Part shown: in pieces, positions 1-5,662 of the stretch
Layout of the letters: each line of letters starts with the position of its first letter
Numbering within the stretch: the stretch's first letter is position 1
Source: Chloroflexota bacterium
GTDB lineage: Bacteria; Chloroflexota; Limnocylindria; P2-11E
Direction: 5' to 3'
Assembly (NCBI GenBank): GCA_013695575.1
Contig: JACDAF010000004.1
Coordinates: 1 to 9,730 of the forward strand
DNA length: 9,730 bases
Program-made: the position numbers and the translations under genes
Notes under the pieces: model-generated
Databases searched by the model: none
What the model was told of the DNA's origin: nothing
The model's input: only the letters and a program-made list of their open reading frames with translations

Positions 1-804
1 CACGGCGAGCGCAACCCGTTCTTCGGTGGCGTCAACCCCGAGCCGATCCCGCCGAACATCGACGAGTTCCTCGCCCGGATACCGAAGGAGCGCGCCGACG
101 TCGGCCTCGCGGTCGATGGTGATGCCGATCGCGCTGGTCTCGGCGACGAGAAGGGCGGCTTCGTGACGACGCTCACGCTGTACGCGCTGCTCATGTGGTA
201 CCTCTGCGAGGTCCGCGGGCTGCGCGACCCCGTCGTGAAGACCGTGAACATGACCTCGATGGTCGACCGACTTGGCGAGCGGTACGGCGTCGACGTGCAC
301 GAGGTCCCCGTCGGCTTCAAGTACATCGGCCCGAAGATGCAGGAGACCGGGGCGATGATGGGCGGGGAAGAGTCCGGCGGGTTCGGCTTCGCGATGCACC
401 TGCCCGAGCGCGACGGGATCGTCGCGGACCTGTTCTTCCTGGACTTCATGCTGAAGACGAAGAAGCGCCCGTCGGCGCTCATCGCGGAGCTGATGGACCT
501 CGCCGGCCCCTCGCACTACCTGCGGCGCGACCTGCACCTCGACCGCGCGACGTACGACGCCGCGAAGCCCCGGATCATGGAGCGGCTGCAGGCCGCGCAG
601 CCACGGGAGCTGGGCGGCGTGCCGGTCCAGCGGATCGTGCAGCTCGACACGAAGGACGGCACGAAGTTCTTCCGTGAGGATGGCTCCTGGCTCCTGCTGC
701 GGCTCTCGGGTACCGAGCCGCTCGTGCGCGTGTATGCAGAGACACGCGATCCGGCGCACCTGGGTCCGCTGCTCGACCTTGGCGAGGGGATGGTGCACGT
801 CTGA
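1..804 (+). CDS. manB: Phosphomannomutase/phosphoglucomutase, 3' part (5' end outside window)
   Basis: Alpha-D-phosphohexomutase that moves phosphate between C6 and C1 of mannose or glucose in the cytoplasm, feeding nucleotide-sugar synthesis. The reading frame is open from base 1, giving 267 visible residues; the N-terminal domain with the active-site phosphoserine lies upstream. Seen in this fragment: the metal-binding loop DGDADR at residues 39-44 (bases 115-132), the sugar-binding loop GEESGG at 122-127, and the C-terminal phosphate-binding loop RLSGTEP at 234-240 (bases 700-720). All three are intact, so the visible part looks functional. The TGA stop shares one base with the ATG of the isomerase gene, which points to translational coupling and one operon. 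Whether mannose or glucose phosphate is preferred cannot be read from the sequence; the neighbouring dual-specificity isomerase fits either. Family call is firm, gene symbol less so. Confidence 0.9.
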   Translation, partial: HGERNPFFGGVNPEPIPPNIDEFLARIPKERADVGLAVDGDADRAGLGDEKGGFVTTLTLYALLMWYLCEVRGLRDPVVKTVNMTSMVDRLGERYGVDVHEVPVGFKYIGPKMQETGAMMGGEESGGFGFAMHLPERDGIVADLFFLDFMLKTKKRPSALIAELMDLAGPSHYLRRDLHLDRATYDAAKPRIMERLQAAQPRELGGVPVQRIVQLDTKDGTKFFREDGSWLLLRLSGTEPLVRVYAETRDPAHLGPLLDLGEGMVHV

Positions 805-1865
805 TGGATAGGAGCGTCATCGAGACCGTCGAGGGGATCCGAGCGGCGGATCCAGAGGACATGCTGACGCGGGTGAAGGATCTGCCGAAGCAGGTCCGGG
901 ATGCCTGGGCGATCACGCGGAAGGCCTCGCTTCCGCCGCACTACGGTGACGTCCGCAACATCGTCGTCGCCGGCATGGGCGGCTCCGCGATCGGCGGCGA
1001 TCTCGCCGCCGCGCTCCTCCAGGGCGAGCTGAAGGTGCCAATGGCGGTGCACCGCGACTACGGGCTCCCGGCATACGTCGGCCGCGACACGCTGGTGATC
1101 GCGTCGTCGTACTCGGGGAACACAGAGGAGACGCTCACCGCGCTCGACGACGCCAAGAAGCGCGGCGCCAAGGTGCTCTGCATCACGACCGGCGGCAAGG
1201 TCGCCGCGTTCGGTCGGGCGAACGGATTCCCTGTGATCACCTTCGCATACGCAGCTCAGCCCCGCGCCGCGCTCGGGTACTCGCTCGGGCTGGTGCTCGG
1301 TGTGCTCGGGAGGCTCGGGTTCACCCGCGATCTCTCGAACGACATCGAAGCCGCGCTCGCGGACGTCGGGAAGCTCGAGGAGCGTGCGCACGAGGGCGCG
1401 AGGACGAACGAGGCGAAGAAGCTCGCGATCGCGCTGCACGGCAGGATCCCAGTTGCCTACGGCGTCGGTCTCATGGGCGTGATGGCCCGGCGGGTAAAGG
1501 GGCAGTTCAACGAGAACGCGAAGAGCTGGGCCGCCTTCGACGTGCTGCCGGAGCTGAACCACAACGCTGTCGTCGGCTTCCCGGGGCCGCCGGTAGCGCG
1601 CGAGGCGGTCGTCGTGCTGCTCCTTCGGAGCGAGCACGACAACCCACGCAACCAGCTCCGCTGGGATGTCACGAAAGAGCTGCTCGATCGCGCGGGCGTC
1701 CCCCACTACACGCTGCGTTTTCCTGGATCGTCCATGCTCTCCGAGGTGCTGCAGCTGACGTACTTCACCGACCACGTGACCTTCTATTCGGCACTGCTGA
1801 ACGGCGCCGACCCCTCACCCGTGACCTCCATCGACTTCCTGAAGGACCGGCTCGCGAAAGCTTGA
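804..1865 (+). CDS. Bifunctional phosphoglucose/phosphomannose isomerase (SIS family)
   Basis: Interconverts fructose-6-P with glucose-6-P and mannose-6-P in the cytoplasm. The 353-aa length fits the archaeal/bacterial PGI/PMI family rather than the ~550-aa classical PGI. The first SIS domain carries GMGGSAIGGD (57-66) and the phosphate-binding SSYSGNTEET (101-110). The second half carries KGQFNENAKSWA (232-243) and PELNHNAVVGF (249-259). E237 and H253 are 16 residues apart, the same spacing I recall for the catalytic Glu203 and His219 of the Pyrobaculum enzyme, so they are the likely catalytic pair. The C-terminus DPSPVTSIDFLK is typical of the family. The ATG at 804 overlaps the mutase stop by one base; a GAGGGGA run (784-790) upstream is a somewhat distant Shine-Dalgarno. 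Its product is a direct substrate for the preceding mutase, so the pair forms a compact sugar-phosphate module. Confidence 0.93.
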   Translation: MDRSVIETVEGIRAADPEDMLTRVKDLPKQVRDAWAITRKASLPPHYGDVRNIVVAGMGGSAIGGDLAAALLQGELKVPMAVHRDYGLPAYVGRDTLVIASSYSGNTEETLTALDDAKKRGAKVLCITTGGKVAAFGRANGFPVITFAYAAQPRAALGYSLGLVLGVLGRLGFTRDLSNDIEAALADVGKLEERAHEGARTNEAKKLAIALHGRIPVAYGVGLMGVMARRVKGQFNENAKSWAAFDVLPELNHNAVVGFPGPPVAREAVVVLLLRSEHDNPRNQLRWDVTKELLDRAGVPHYTLRFPGSSMLSEVLQLTYFTDHVTFYSALLNGADPSPVTSIDFLKDRLAKA

Positions 1866-2371
1866 CGGCCTTCGCGTTCTGCCCGCGCGATGGCACCCCG
1901 CTCGTCCTCACGCCGATCGACGGCCGTGACCGCCCAGCCTGCACGGTGTGCGGCTTCGCCGATTTCATGCACGTACAGATCGGTGCCAACTGCATCGTCG
2001 AGCGGAACGGCGCGGTCCTCCTGGTCCGGTTGAACTACGGACCGCGCGACGGCCGGTGGGCGTTGCCCGGCGGGCTCGTCGAGAGCGACGAGACGTCGGA
2101 GCACGCCGCCATCCGCGAGACCCGCGAGGAGACCGGCTTCACGGTCGCGCTCGACGGCCTCATGTCGATGTGGATGCGTCCGGGATTCCCGATCCTTGTC
2201 GTGAACTACCGCGCGCACATCACGGGCGGCGACCTGCAGGTCGCGTCCGGCGAGGCGTCCGAGGCCGCGTTCTTCCCGAAAGACCGCCTGCCGCCGCTCG
2301 AGGAGCTGGCCTGGCCGTCGACGGCGCACGGGCTCGACGCGTGGCGCGCGTACGAGCCGCATGGGCCGTAA
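1862..2371 (+). CDS. NUDIX hydrolase with N-terminal zinc-ribbon
   Basis: Mg-dependent hydrolase of a nucleoside-diphosphate-linked substrate; the actual substrate is not predictable. The 169-aa protein has a complete Nudix box from G71 to F93, matching GX5EX7REUXEEXGU with EX7RETREETGF. Before it is a short zinc-ribbon-like segment with C7, C27 and C30, but the expected second cysteine of the first knuckle is D10 (CPRDG rather than CPxCG). The start is TTG at 1862, overlapping the isomerase TGA in a TTGA junction. It is preferred because the next in-frame starts would remove the ribbon; AAGGA (1842-1846) is the nearest Shine-Dalgarno-like run, at a long distance. The same layout (ribbon plus Nudix) occurs in NADH-pyrophosphatase-like and ADP-ribose-pyrophosphatase-like proteins, but the SQPWPFPQS-type NudC signature is absent. 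Likely co-translated with the sugar-phosphate genes. Confidence 0.88.
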   Translation: MTAFAFCPRDGTPLVLTPIDGRDRPACTVCGFADFMHVQIGANCIVERNGAVLLVRLNYGPRDGRWALPGGLVESDETSEHAAIRETREETGFTVALDGLMSMWMRPGFPILVVNYRAHITGGDLQVASGEASEAAFFPKDRLPPLEELAWPSTAHGLDAWRAYEPHGP

Positions 2372-2467
2372 GACATCGCAGCGCCACGGCCGCGGGGTTA
2401 GAGAAGACCGCGGTACAGAGTGCGCGGTGAAGCCTCGCTACCAGCATCGGTCGCGAAAGGCGCGGAC

Positions 2468-2473
2468 TAGACT
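2468..2473 (+). promoter_or_regulatory. Possible -10 element for the SWIM/BtuF-like/Dph6-like genes
   Basis: TAGACT fits TANNNT and sits about 50 bases upstream of the SWIM start in the only sizeable gap on this side. No TTGACA-like -35 is visible 16-18 bases upstream, so the call rests on the -10 box and position only. Two similar elements (CTANNMT) occur at 4568 and 7595 before other genes. Confidence 0.25.
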
Positions 2474-2511
2474 CGCGCCGGGCCAATTCGAGGCCACTGA
2501 ATGACACTGAC

Positions 2512-2516
2512 GGAGG
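2512..2516 (+). promoter_or_regulatory. Strong Shine-Dalgarno of the SWIM gene
   Basis: GGAGG six bases before the ATG at 2523. It is the clearest ribosome-binding site in the window and the main reason to accept this small ORF as a real gene. Confidence 0.75.
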
Positions 2517-2522
2517 ACGCTC

Positions 2523-2786
2523 ATGTACTCGAGCCTCATCTCCATGGTCGAGAAGGCGAAGCGGTACGCGTCGGAGCCCGATCGCGTGAGCCTGCACGCC
2601 CTTGAGGTCGATTTCCGCGGCAACAACGACAGCCACAAGGTCCGGCTGCGGGGAGATGAGTGGTCCTGCGAGTGCGAGCACTTCGGCACGCACGGCCTGT
2701 GCGCGCACGTGATGACGCTGCAGCGTCTCTTTGCGACGCACCTCACCGAAGCGCAGCGATTCACGCAGGAGCGCATCTCCGCTTAG
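2523..2786 (+). CDS. Small SWIM zinc-finger protein
   Basis: An 87-aa protein consisting of little more than one SWIM-type zinc finger. The ligands are C49-x-C51-x8-C60-x-H62, which fits the SWIM pattern CxCxnCxH. Upstream residues include the segment FRGNND (31-36) and a Val/Arg-rich strand leading to W47, and downstream is a helix with MTLQRLF. From memory, small stand-alone SWIM proteins with a similar FRG-N-x-H / W-C-C / G-C-H layout recur in Chloroflexota, with no known function. SWIM domains in larger proteins bind DNA or protein partners (SWI2/SNF2, MEKK1, Rad51-paralogue complexes). Start chosen from ATG plus a GGAGG six bases upstream. It ends 15 bases before the BtuF-like gene, so the two are probably co-transcribed. 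Role in B12 biology is not indicated by the sequence itself. Confidence 0.8.
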   Translation: MYSSLISMVEKAKRYASEPDRVSLHALEVDFRGNNDSHKVRLRGDEWSCECEHFGTHGLCAHVMTLQRLFATHLTEAQRFTQERISA

Positions 2787-2801
2787 CGCGCTTCTTGTCG
2801 C

Positions 2802-3698
2802 GTGCGAATCGCGTCGCTCGTCCCTGCCGGCACCGAGATCGTCTGCGCTCTGGGCGCGCGCGATCAGCTCGTCGCGGTAACCCACGACTGCGACCACCCG
2901 GAGGACGTCCGGGCGCTGCCCCGCCTGACGCGCACGACGGTCCCGCGGGGCGCCTCCAGCAGCGAGATCGACGGCCTCGTGCGCTCGGCTGGCGAGCGCG
3001 GCGAGAGCACGTTCCATCTCGACGGCGACGCGATGCGTGCTGCGCGACCAGACATCATCGTCGGCCAGACGATCTGCCGCGTTTGCGCGATCACGTTCGA
3101 GCAGCTCCCGGCGAGCCTGTCTGCCGCACCCGTTGTCGTACCGCTCGTGGCGACCTCGCTCGAAGGCGTGTTCGCGGACATCCGCGGCGTAGGGGCCGCG
3201 CTCGGCCTGGACGGCCGGGCCGAGCGTGTCGTCGCTGGTCTGCGCGCGCGGATCGCCGCCATCGGCCATGCACTGGAGGGCGCGCCGCGGCCCCGCGTCG
3301 TGTGCCTCGAGTGGACGGAGCCGCTCTTCCAGGGCGGCCACTGGGTGCCGGAGCAAGTGGATGCGGCAGGCGGCACCGACCTGCTCGGCGTGGCTGGCGA
3401 GCGCTCGCGTGAGCTCGCGTGGGACGACGTCGTGGCGGCGGATCCCGACGTGGTCGTCGTGATGCCCTGCGGGTTCGGAGCAAAGCGTGCCATCGACGAG
3501 ACGGCGACGCTCGCGGCCCGGCCGGGATGGCAGGACCTCGCGGCCGTTCGCGCCGGCCGCGTGTACGCGGTCGACGGCGCGGCCTACTTCAGCCGGCCGG
3601 GGCCGCGCGTCGTGGATGGGATCGAGGTCCTGGCGGGCTTGTTCCACCCTTCGCGGGTCCCCGCACCTCTCGCGGCAGCCGCGACGCGCGTCGCCTGA
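2802..3698 (+). CDS. BtuF-like (cobalamin/siderophore SBP superfamily) protein without signal peptide
   Basis: A 298-aa member of the periplasmic-binding-protein fold family COG0614, often annotated as cobalamin-binding protein. It begins directly with the first core strand (MRIASLVPAGTEIVCALG), so no signal peptide or lipobox can be present; it should be cytosolic. Recognisable positions: HDCDHP at 28-33, QTICRVCA at 89-96 with a CxxC (C92, C95), GGHWVPE at 178-184, MPCGF at 221-225 and RPGPR at 265-269. These cysteine/histidine motifs mark a subfamily distinct from transport lipoproteins. GTG at 2802 is the start because it gives the exact family N-terminus; no clear Shine-Dalgarno is seen, and coupling to the SWIM gene 15 bases upstream is plausible. 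Its stop is at the start of the Dph6-like gene. Ligand is unproven; B12 is inferred from the family and from btuFCD downstream. Confidence 0.85.
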   Translation: MRIASLVPAGTEIVCALGARDQLVAVTHDCDHPEDVRALPRLTRTTVPRGASSSEIDGLVRSAGERGESTFHLDGDAMRAARPDIIVGQTICRVCAITFEQLPASLSAAPVVVPLVATSLEGVFADIRGVGAALGLDGRAERVVAGLRARIAAIGHALEGAPRPRVVCLEWTEPLFQGGHWVPEQVDAAGGTDLLGVAGERSRELAWDDVVAADPDVVVVMPCGFGAKRAIDETATLAARPGWQDLAAVRAGRVYAVDGAAYFSRPGPRVVDGIEVLAGLFHPSRVPAPLAAAATRVA

Positions 3699-4591
3699 GC
3701 CAGCCGACGCGCTACGCCGTCATGTGGTCGGGCGGCAAGGACAGCGCGCTGGCGCTGGACCGCGCTCGCGACCAGGGCCTCGAGATCGGCTGCCTGCTCA
3801 ACGTGATCGACGCCGCGACGCAGCGCGTGCGATTCCATGCGACGCGAGCGGAGCTCATCGTGGCGCAGGCCCAGGCGCTCCGCATCCCGCTGCGGCAGCT
3901 CGCTGTGGGCTGGCCGCAGTTCGAGGCGTCATTCCGCGCTGCCCTCGCCGAGCTCGCGGACGAGGGCTATGCGGGCGTGATCCTCGGGGACATCCACCTG
4001 GCCGACGTGCGGGCGTGGTACGAGGAGCGCGTGCGCGCGGCGGCGCTCCAGCACGTAGAGCCACTGTGGGGTGAGGCGCCGCTCGCGCTCGTGCGTGAGT
4101 TCGTGTCGCGCGGCGGCCGCGCGGTCGTGACGTGCTGCGAGCTCGCGAAGCTTGACGAGCGGTGGCTCGGACGGATCATCGACGAGCGGTTCGTGGACGA
4201 GATCGCGGCTCTGCCGATCGATGCCTGCGGCGAGAACGGCGAGTACCACTCGTTCGCGTTCGCAGGACCGTCCTTCGCCGCACCGGTCGGCTGGGTCGCA
4301 GGGCTCCGGCATCTCGAGTCGGGCTTCCTGCAGCTCGAGCTGCTCTCGCCGCGCGACGCGGTCTTCGCGACCGCTCGCGAGGTGGTCGCCGCGGAGGCCG
4401 CCCTCGCAGCTGCGGTCCGCGAGCGCAGGCCCGGCGCGTGGGGCAAGCTCGCAGGGCTGGCGGTCATCGCGCACCGCGACAAGCTCGGCCGAAAGCTCGA
4501 GGAGCCGGAGCGGCGTGCCGTGTGGGATGCGTTGTGGCGCGAAGCGCACGGCATCGCGGACCAGCGCTACCATCGACCCACAACTTCATAG
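3695..4591 (+). CDS. PP-loop ATPase of the Dph6/COG2102 type (diphthine-ammonia ligase-like)
   Basis: Adenine-nucleotide alpha-hydrolase fold enzyme; relatives adenylate a carboxylate and pass it to ammonia, as in the last step of archaeal/eukaryotic diphthamide synthesis. Bacteria lack diphthamide, so the substrate here is unknown. Seen: PP-loop SGGKDS at 12-17, RFHAT at 46-50, GVILGDIHLADVRAWYE at 94-110, and the family signature CGENGEYHSF at 178-187. Residues from about 195 to 298 form a charged, mostly helical extension beyond the usual ~220-aa family length; I do not recognise it. Start: CTG at 3695 overlaps the previous stop (CTGA) and keeps the first beta strand (TRYAVMW). The first ATG, at 3722, would begin at MWSGGKDS and cut that strand. 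Neither has a visible Shine-Dalgarno. Position between a BtuF paralogue and a B12 riboswitch suggests a corrinoid-related amidation, as inference only. Confidence 0.85.
   Translation: MSQPTRYAVMWSGGKDSALALDRARDQGLEIGCLLNVIDAATQRVRFHATRAELIVAQAQALRIPLRQLAVGWPQFEASFRAALAELADEGYAGVILGDIHLADVRAWYEERVRAAALQHVEPLWGEAPLALVREFVSRGGRAVVTCCELAKLDERWLGRIIDERFVDEIAALPIDACGENGEYHSFAFAGPSFAAPVGWVAGLRHLESGFLQLELLSPRDAVFATAREVVAAEAALAAAVRERRPGAWGKLAGLAVIAHRDKLGRKLEEPERRAVWDALWREAHGIADQRYHRPTTS
4568..4573 (+). promoter_or_regulatory. Possible -10 element for the riboswitch-btuFCD transcript
   Basis: TACCAT (TANNNT) lies near the 3' end of the Dph6-like coding sequence. It would put the transcript start near 4580, about ten bases before the first riboswitch helix. 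No -35 match is seen at normal spacing, and read-through from the upstream genes is an alternative. Confidence 0.25.
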
Positions 4592-4715
4592 GGCAGGTCT
4601 CAGCGAAGCCGGTGCGAATCCGGCACGGTCCCGCCACCGTGATAGCGCATACGGAGCGCTTGAGTCGGGTCGCCTGATGCCTGTCCCGGTGAGTCCACCT
4701 TCGCGTGAAAGGGGA
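4591..4715 (+). ncRNA. Cobalamin (B12) riboswitch with translational expression platform
   Basis: The B12-box core is plain: GCCGG-TGCGAAT-CCGGC (4608-4624) followed by ACGG-TCCCGCCA-CCGT (4625-4640). Helices read by eye: closing stem GGGCAGG (4591-4597) with CCTGTCCC (4680-4687, T4684 bulged); a variable hairpin AGCGC/GCGCT (4644-4660); and TCGGG/CCTGA (4665-4677). Downstream, TCC-A-CC (4694-4699) can pair with GGGGA (4711-4715), covering part of the btuF Shine-Dalgarno AAAGGGG. The loop of that hairpin contains TTCGCG (4700-4705), complementary to loop TGCGAA (4613-4618), the expected L5-L13 kissing contact. An alternative hairpin GGTG-AGTC-CACC (4688-4699) would free the site. Bound cobalamin should therefore lower btuF translation. 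The first base of the structure is the last base of the Dph6-like stop codon. Confidence 0.95.
4708..4714 (+). promoter_or_regulatory. btuF Shine-Dalgarno, riboswitch-controlled
   Basis: AAAGGGG nine bases before the ATG at 4724. Its G-run is the partner of the CC-A-CC segment in the riboswitch regulatory hairpin, so accessibility of this site is the likely output of the switch. Confidence 0.7.
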
Positions 4716-4723
4716 TACCGGAG

Positions 4724-5662
4724 ATGCTGCTGCGATCCCTCGCGCTCCTTGCGCTCCTCGCCGTCCTCACCGGGGCGTGCGCCCCGGCCCCCGCCTCACG
4801 GTCCTCACCGGCCGGCTCCGCATCACCCGCCGCGCTCTCCTCGTCACCCTCGTTCCCCGCGACCGTCACGGATTTCCAGGGCAAGGCCGTCACGATCCCG
4901 GCGAGGCCTGTCCGGATCGTCTCCATCGGCGCCTCGAACACCGAGTACCTCTTCGCACTCGACGCGGGCGACCGCGTTGTCGGGGTCGATGACTTCTCCG
5001 ACGAGCCCGCCGCAGCGAAGTCCAAGGAGAAGGTCGGTGGAGTGAAGCCGAACATCGAGAAGATCGTGGCGCTCCGGCCTGATCTGGTCGTGAGCCTGAA
5101 GATCAGCGACGGGTCGCTCGAGCGCATCGCCGCACAGAACATCACGGTCCTTGTCGTCGACCCGAGGAGCCTCGCCGACGCGACGCGGACCGCGGAGGTC
5201 CTTGGAACGGCGGTCGGCGGGGATGGCAAGGGGCTGGCGCGCCGGATCCAGGACGGCATTGACGCCGTACGGACGAAGGCGGCTTCCGTGACGAAGAAGC
5301 GCGTCTTCCACGAGGTGGATGCGAGCGACCCGACGAAGCTCTTCAGCGCCGGGCCGGGGTCGTTCGTTCACGACCTCATCGAGCTCGCGGGGGGCATCAA
5401 CATCGCCGCGGCCACGGGTTCGCCGTTCCCGCAGCTCTCACCGGAGGAGATCATCCGGCAGGACCCCGAGGTCATCGTCCTCGGAGACGCCGGGTACGGC
5501 ACGACCGTGGAGCAGGTGCAGTCGCGCCCGGGATGGTCGTCGATCACGGCCGTGCGCACGAAGCGCATCGTGCCGGCCGATCCGTCCCTGATGCACCGGC
5601 CCGGACCACGGCTCCCGGAGGCCGCCGACACGTACTTCCGCATCATTCGGGAGACGCCCTGA
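4724..5662 (+). CDS. btuF: Cobalamin ABC transporter substrate-binding lipoprotein
   Basis: Extracytoplasmic binding protein that captures B12/corrinoids and delivers them to the BtuC permease. The 312-aa product starts with a short hydrophobic signal (MLLRSLALLALLAVLTGAC) with a lipobox-like LTGAC; C19 would carry the lipid anchor. A low-complexity Ser/Pro/Ala linker (about 20-45) follows, then the binding fold with RIVSIGASNTEYLFAL (64-79), a central KPNIEKIVALRPDLVV stretch, LFSAGPGSFVHDLIELAGG, PEVIVLGDAGYG, and RPGPR near the C-terminus. Siderophore (FecB-type) proteins look alike; the riboswitch directly upstream and the RPGPR end favour cobalamin. ATG at 4724 follows AAAGGGG. The stop overlaps the btuC start by four bases. 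Expression should fall when adenosylcobalamin is abundant. Confidence 0.92.
   Translation: MLLRSLALLALLAVLTGACAPAPASRSSPAGSASPAALSSSPSFPATVTDFQGKAVTIPARPVRIVSIGASNTEYLFALDAGDRVVGVDDFSDEPAAAKSKEKVGGVKPNIEKIVALRPDLVVSLKISDGSLERIAAQNITVLVVDPRSLADATRTAEVLGTAVGGDGKGLARRIQDGIDAVRTKAASVTKKRVFHEVDASDPTKLFSAGPGSFVHDLIELAGGINIAAATGSPFPQLSPEEIIRQDPEVIVLGDAGYGTTVEQVQSRPGWSSITAVRTKRIVPADPSLMHRPGPRLPEAADTYFRIIRETP
4770..4787 (+). repeat. GC-only hairpin inside the btuF lipobox codons
   Basis: CCGGGGC-GTGC-GCCCCGG forms a perfect 7-bp stem with a 4-base loop, starting 46 bases after the btuF ATG. It overlaps one copy of an 11-bp direct repeat GTCCTCACCGG (4763-4773 and 4801-4811). No T-run follows. It may slow early translation or be a by-product of GC-rich codons for the lipobox and Ala/Pro linker. 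Confidence 0.4.

Larger units (their letters stand above)
2372..2522. other. Intergenic region between the NUDIX and SWIM genes
   Basis: These 151 bases hold no convincing ORF. A repeated CCGCGG (2390-2395 and 2408-2413) can pair as a 6-bp hairpin with a 12-base loop; no T-run follows, so it is at best a weak transcript end. A TANNNT element (TAGACT, 2468-2473) may be a -10 box. A strong Shine-Dalgarno GGAGG lies at 2512-2516. The region probably separates two transcription units. Confidence 0.55.

Noticed and set aside
516..1775. 419-aa open frame on the minus strand
   Set aside because: It runs antisense across the well-supported mutase and isomerase genes and has Arg/Pro/Ala-rich composition with no motif; a GC-bias shadow.
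2390..2413. CCGCGG repeat as a terminator after the NUDIX gene
   Set aside because: The 6-mer is self-complementary and common in such GC-rich DNA, with a 12-base loop and no T-run.
2220..3647. 475-aa open frame on the minus strand
   Set aside because: Antisense to the NUDIX, SWIM and BtuF-like genes, all with clear family motifs; no recognisable domain of its own.
3419..3694. Upstream extension of the Dph6-like frame into the BtuF-like gene
   Set aside because: The added 92 residues are Arg/Gly-rich out-of-frame translation of the BtuF-like gene and lack family similarity.
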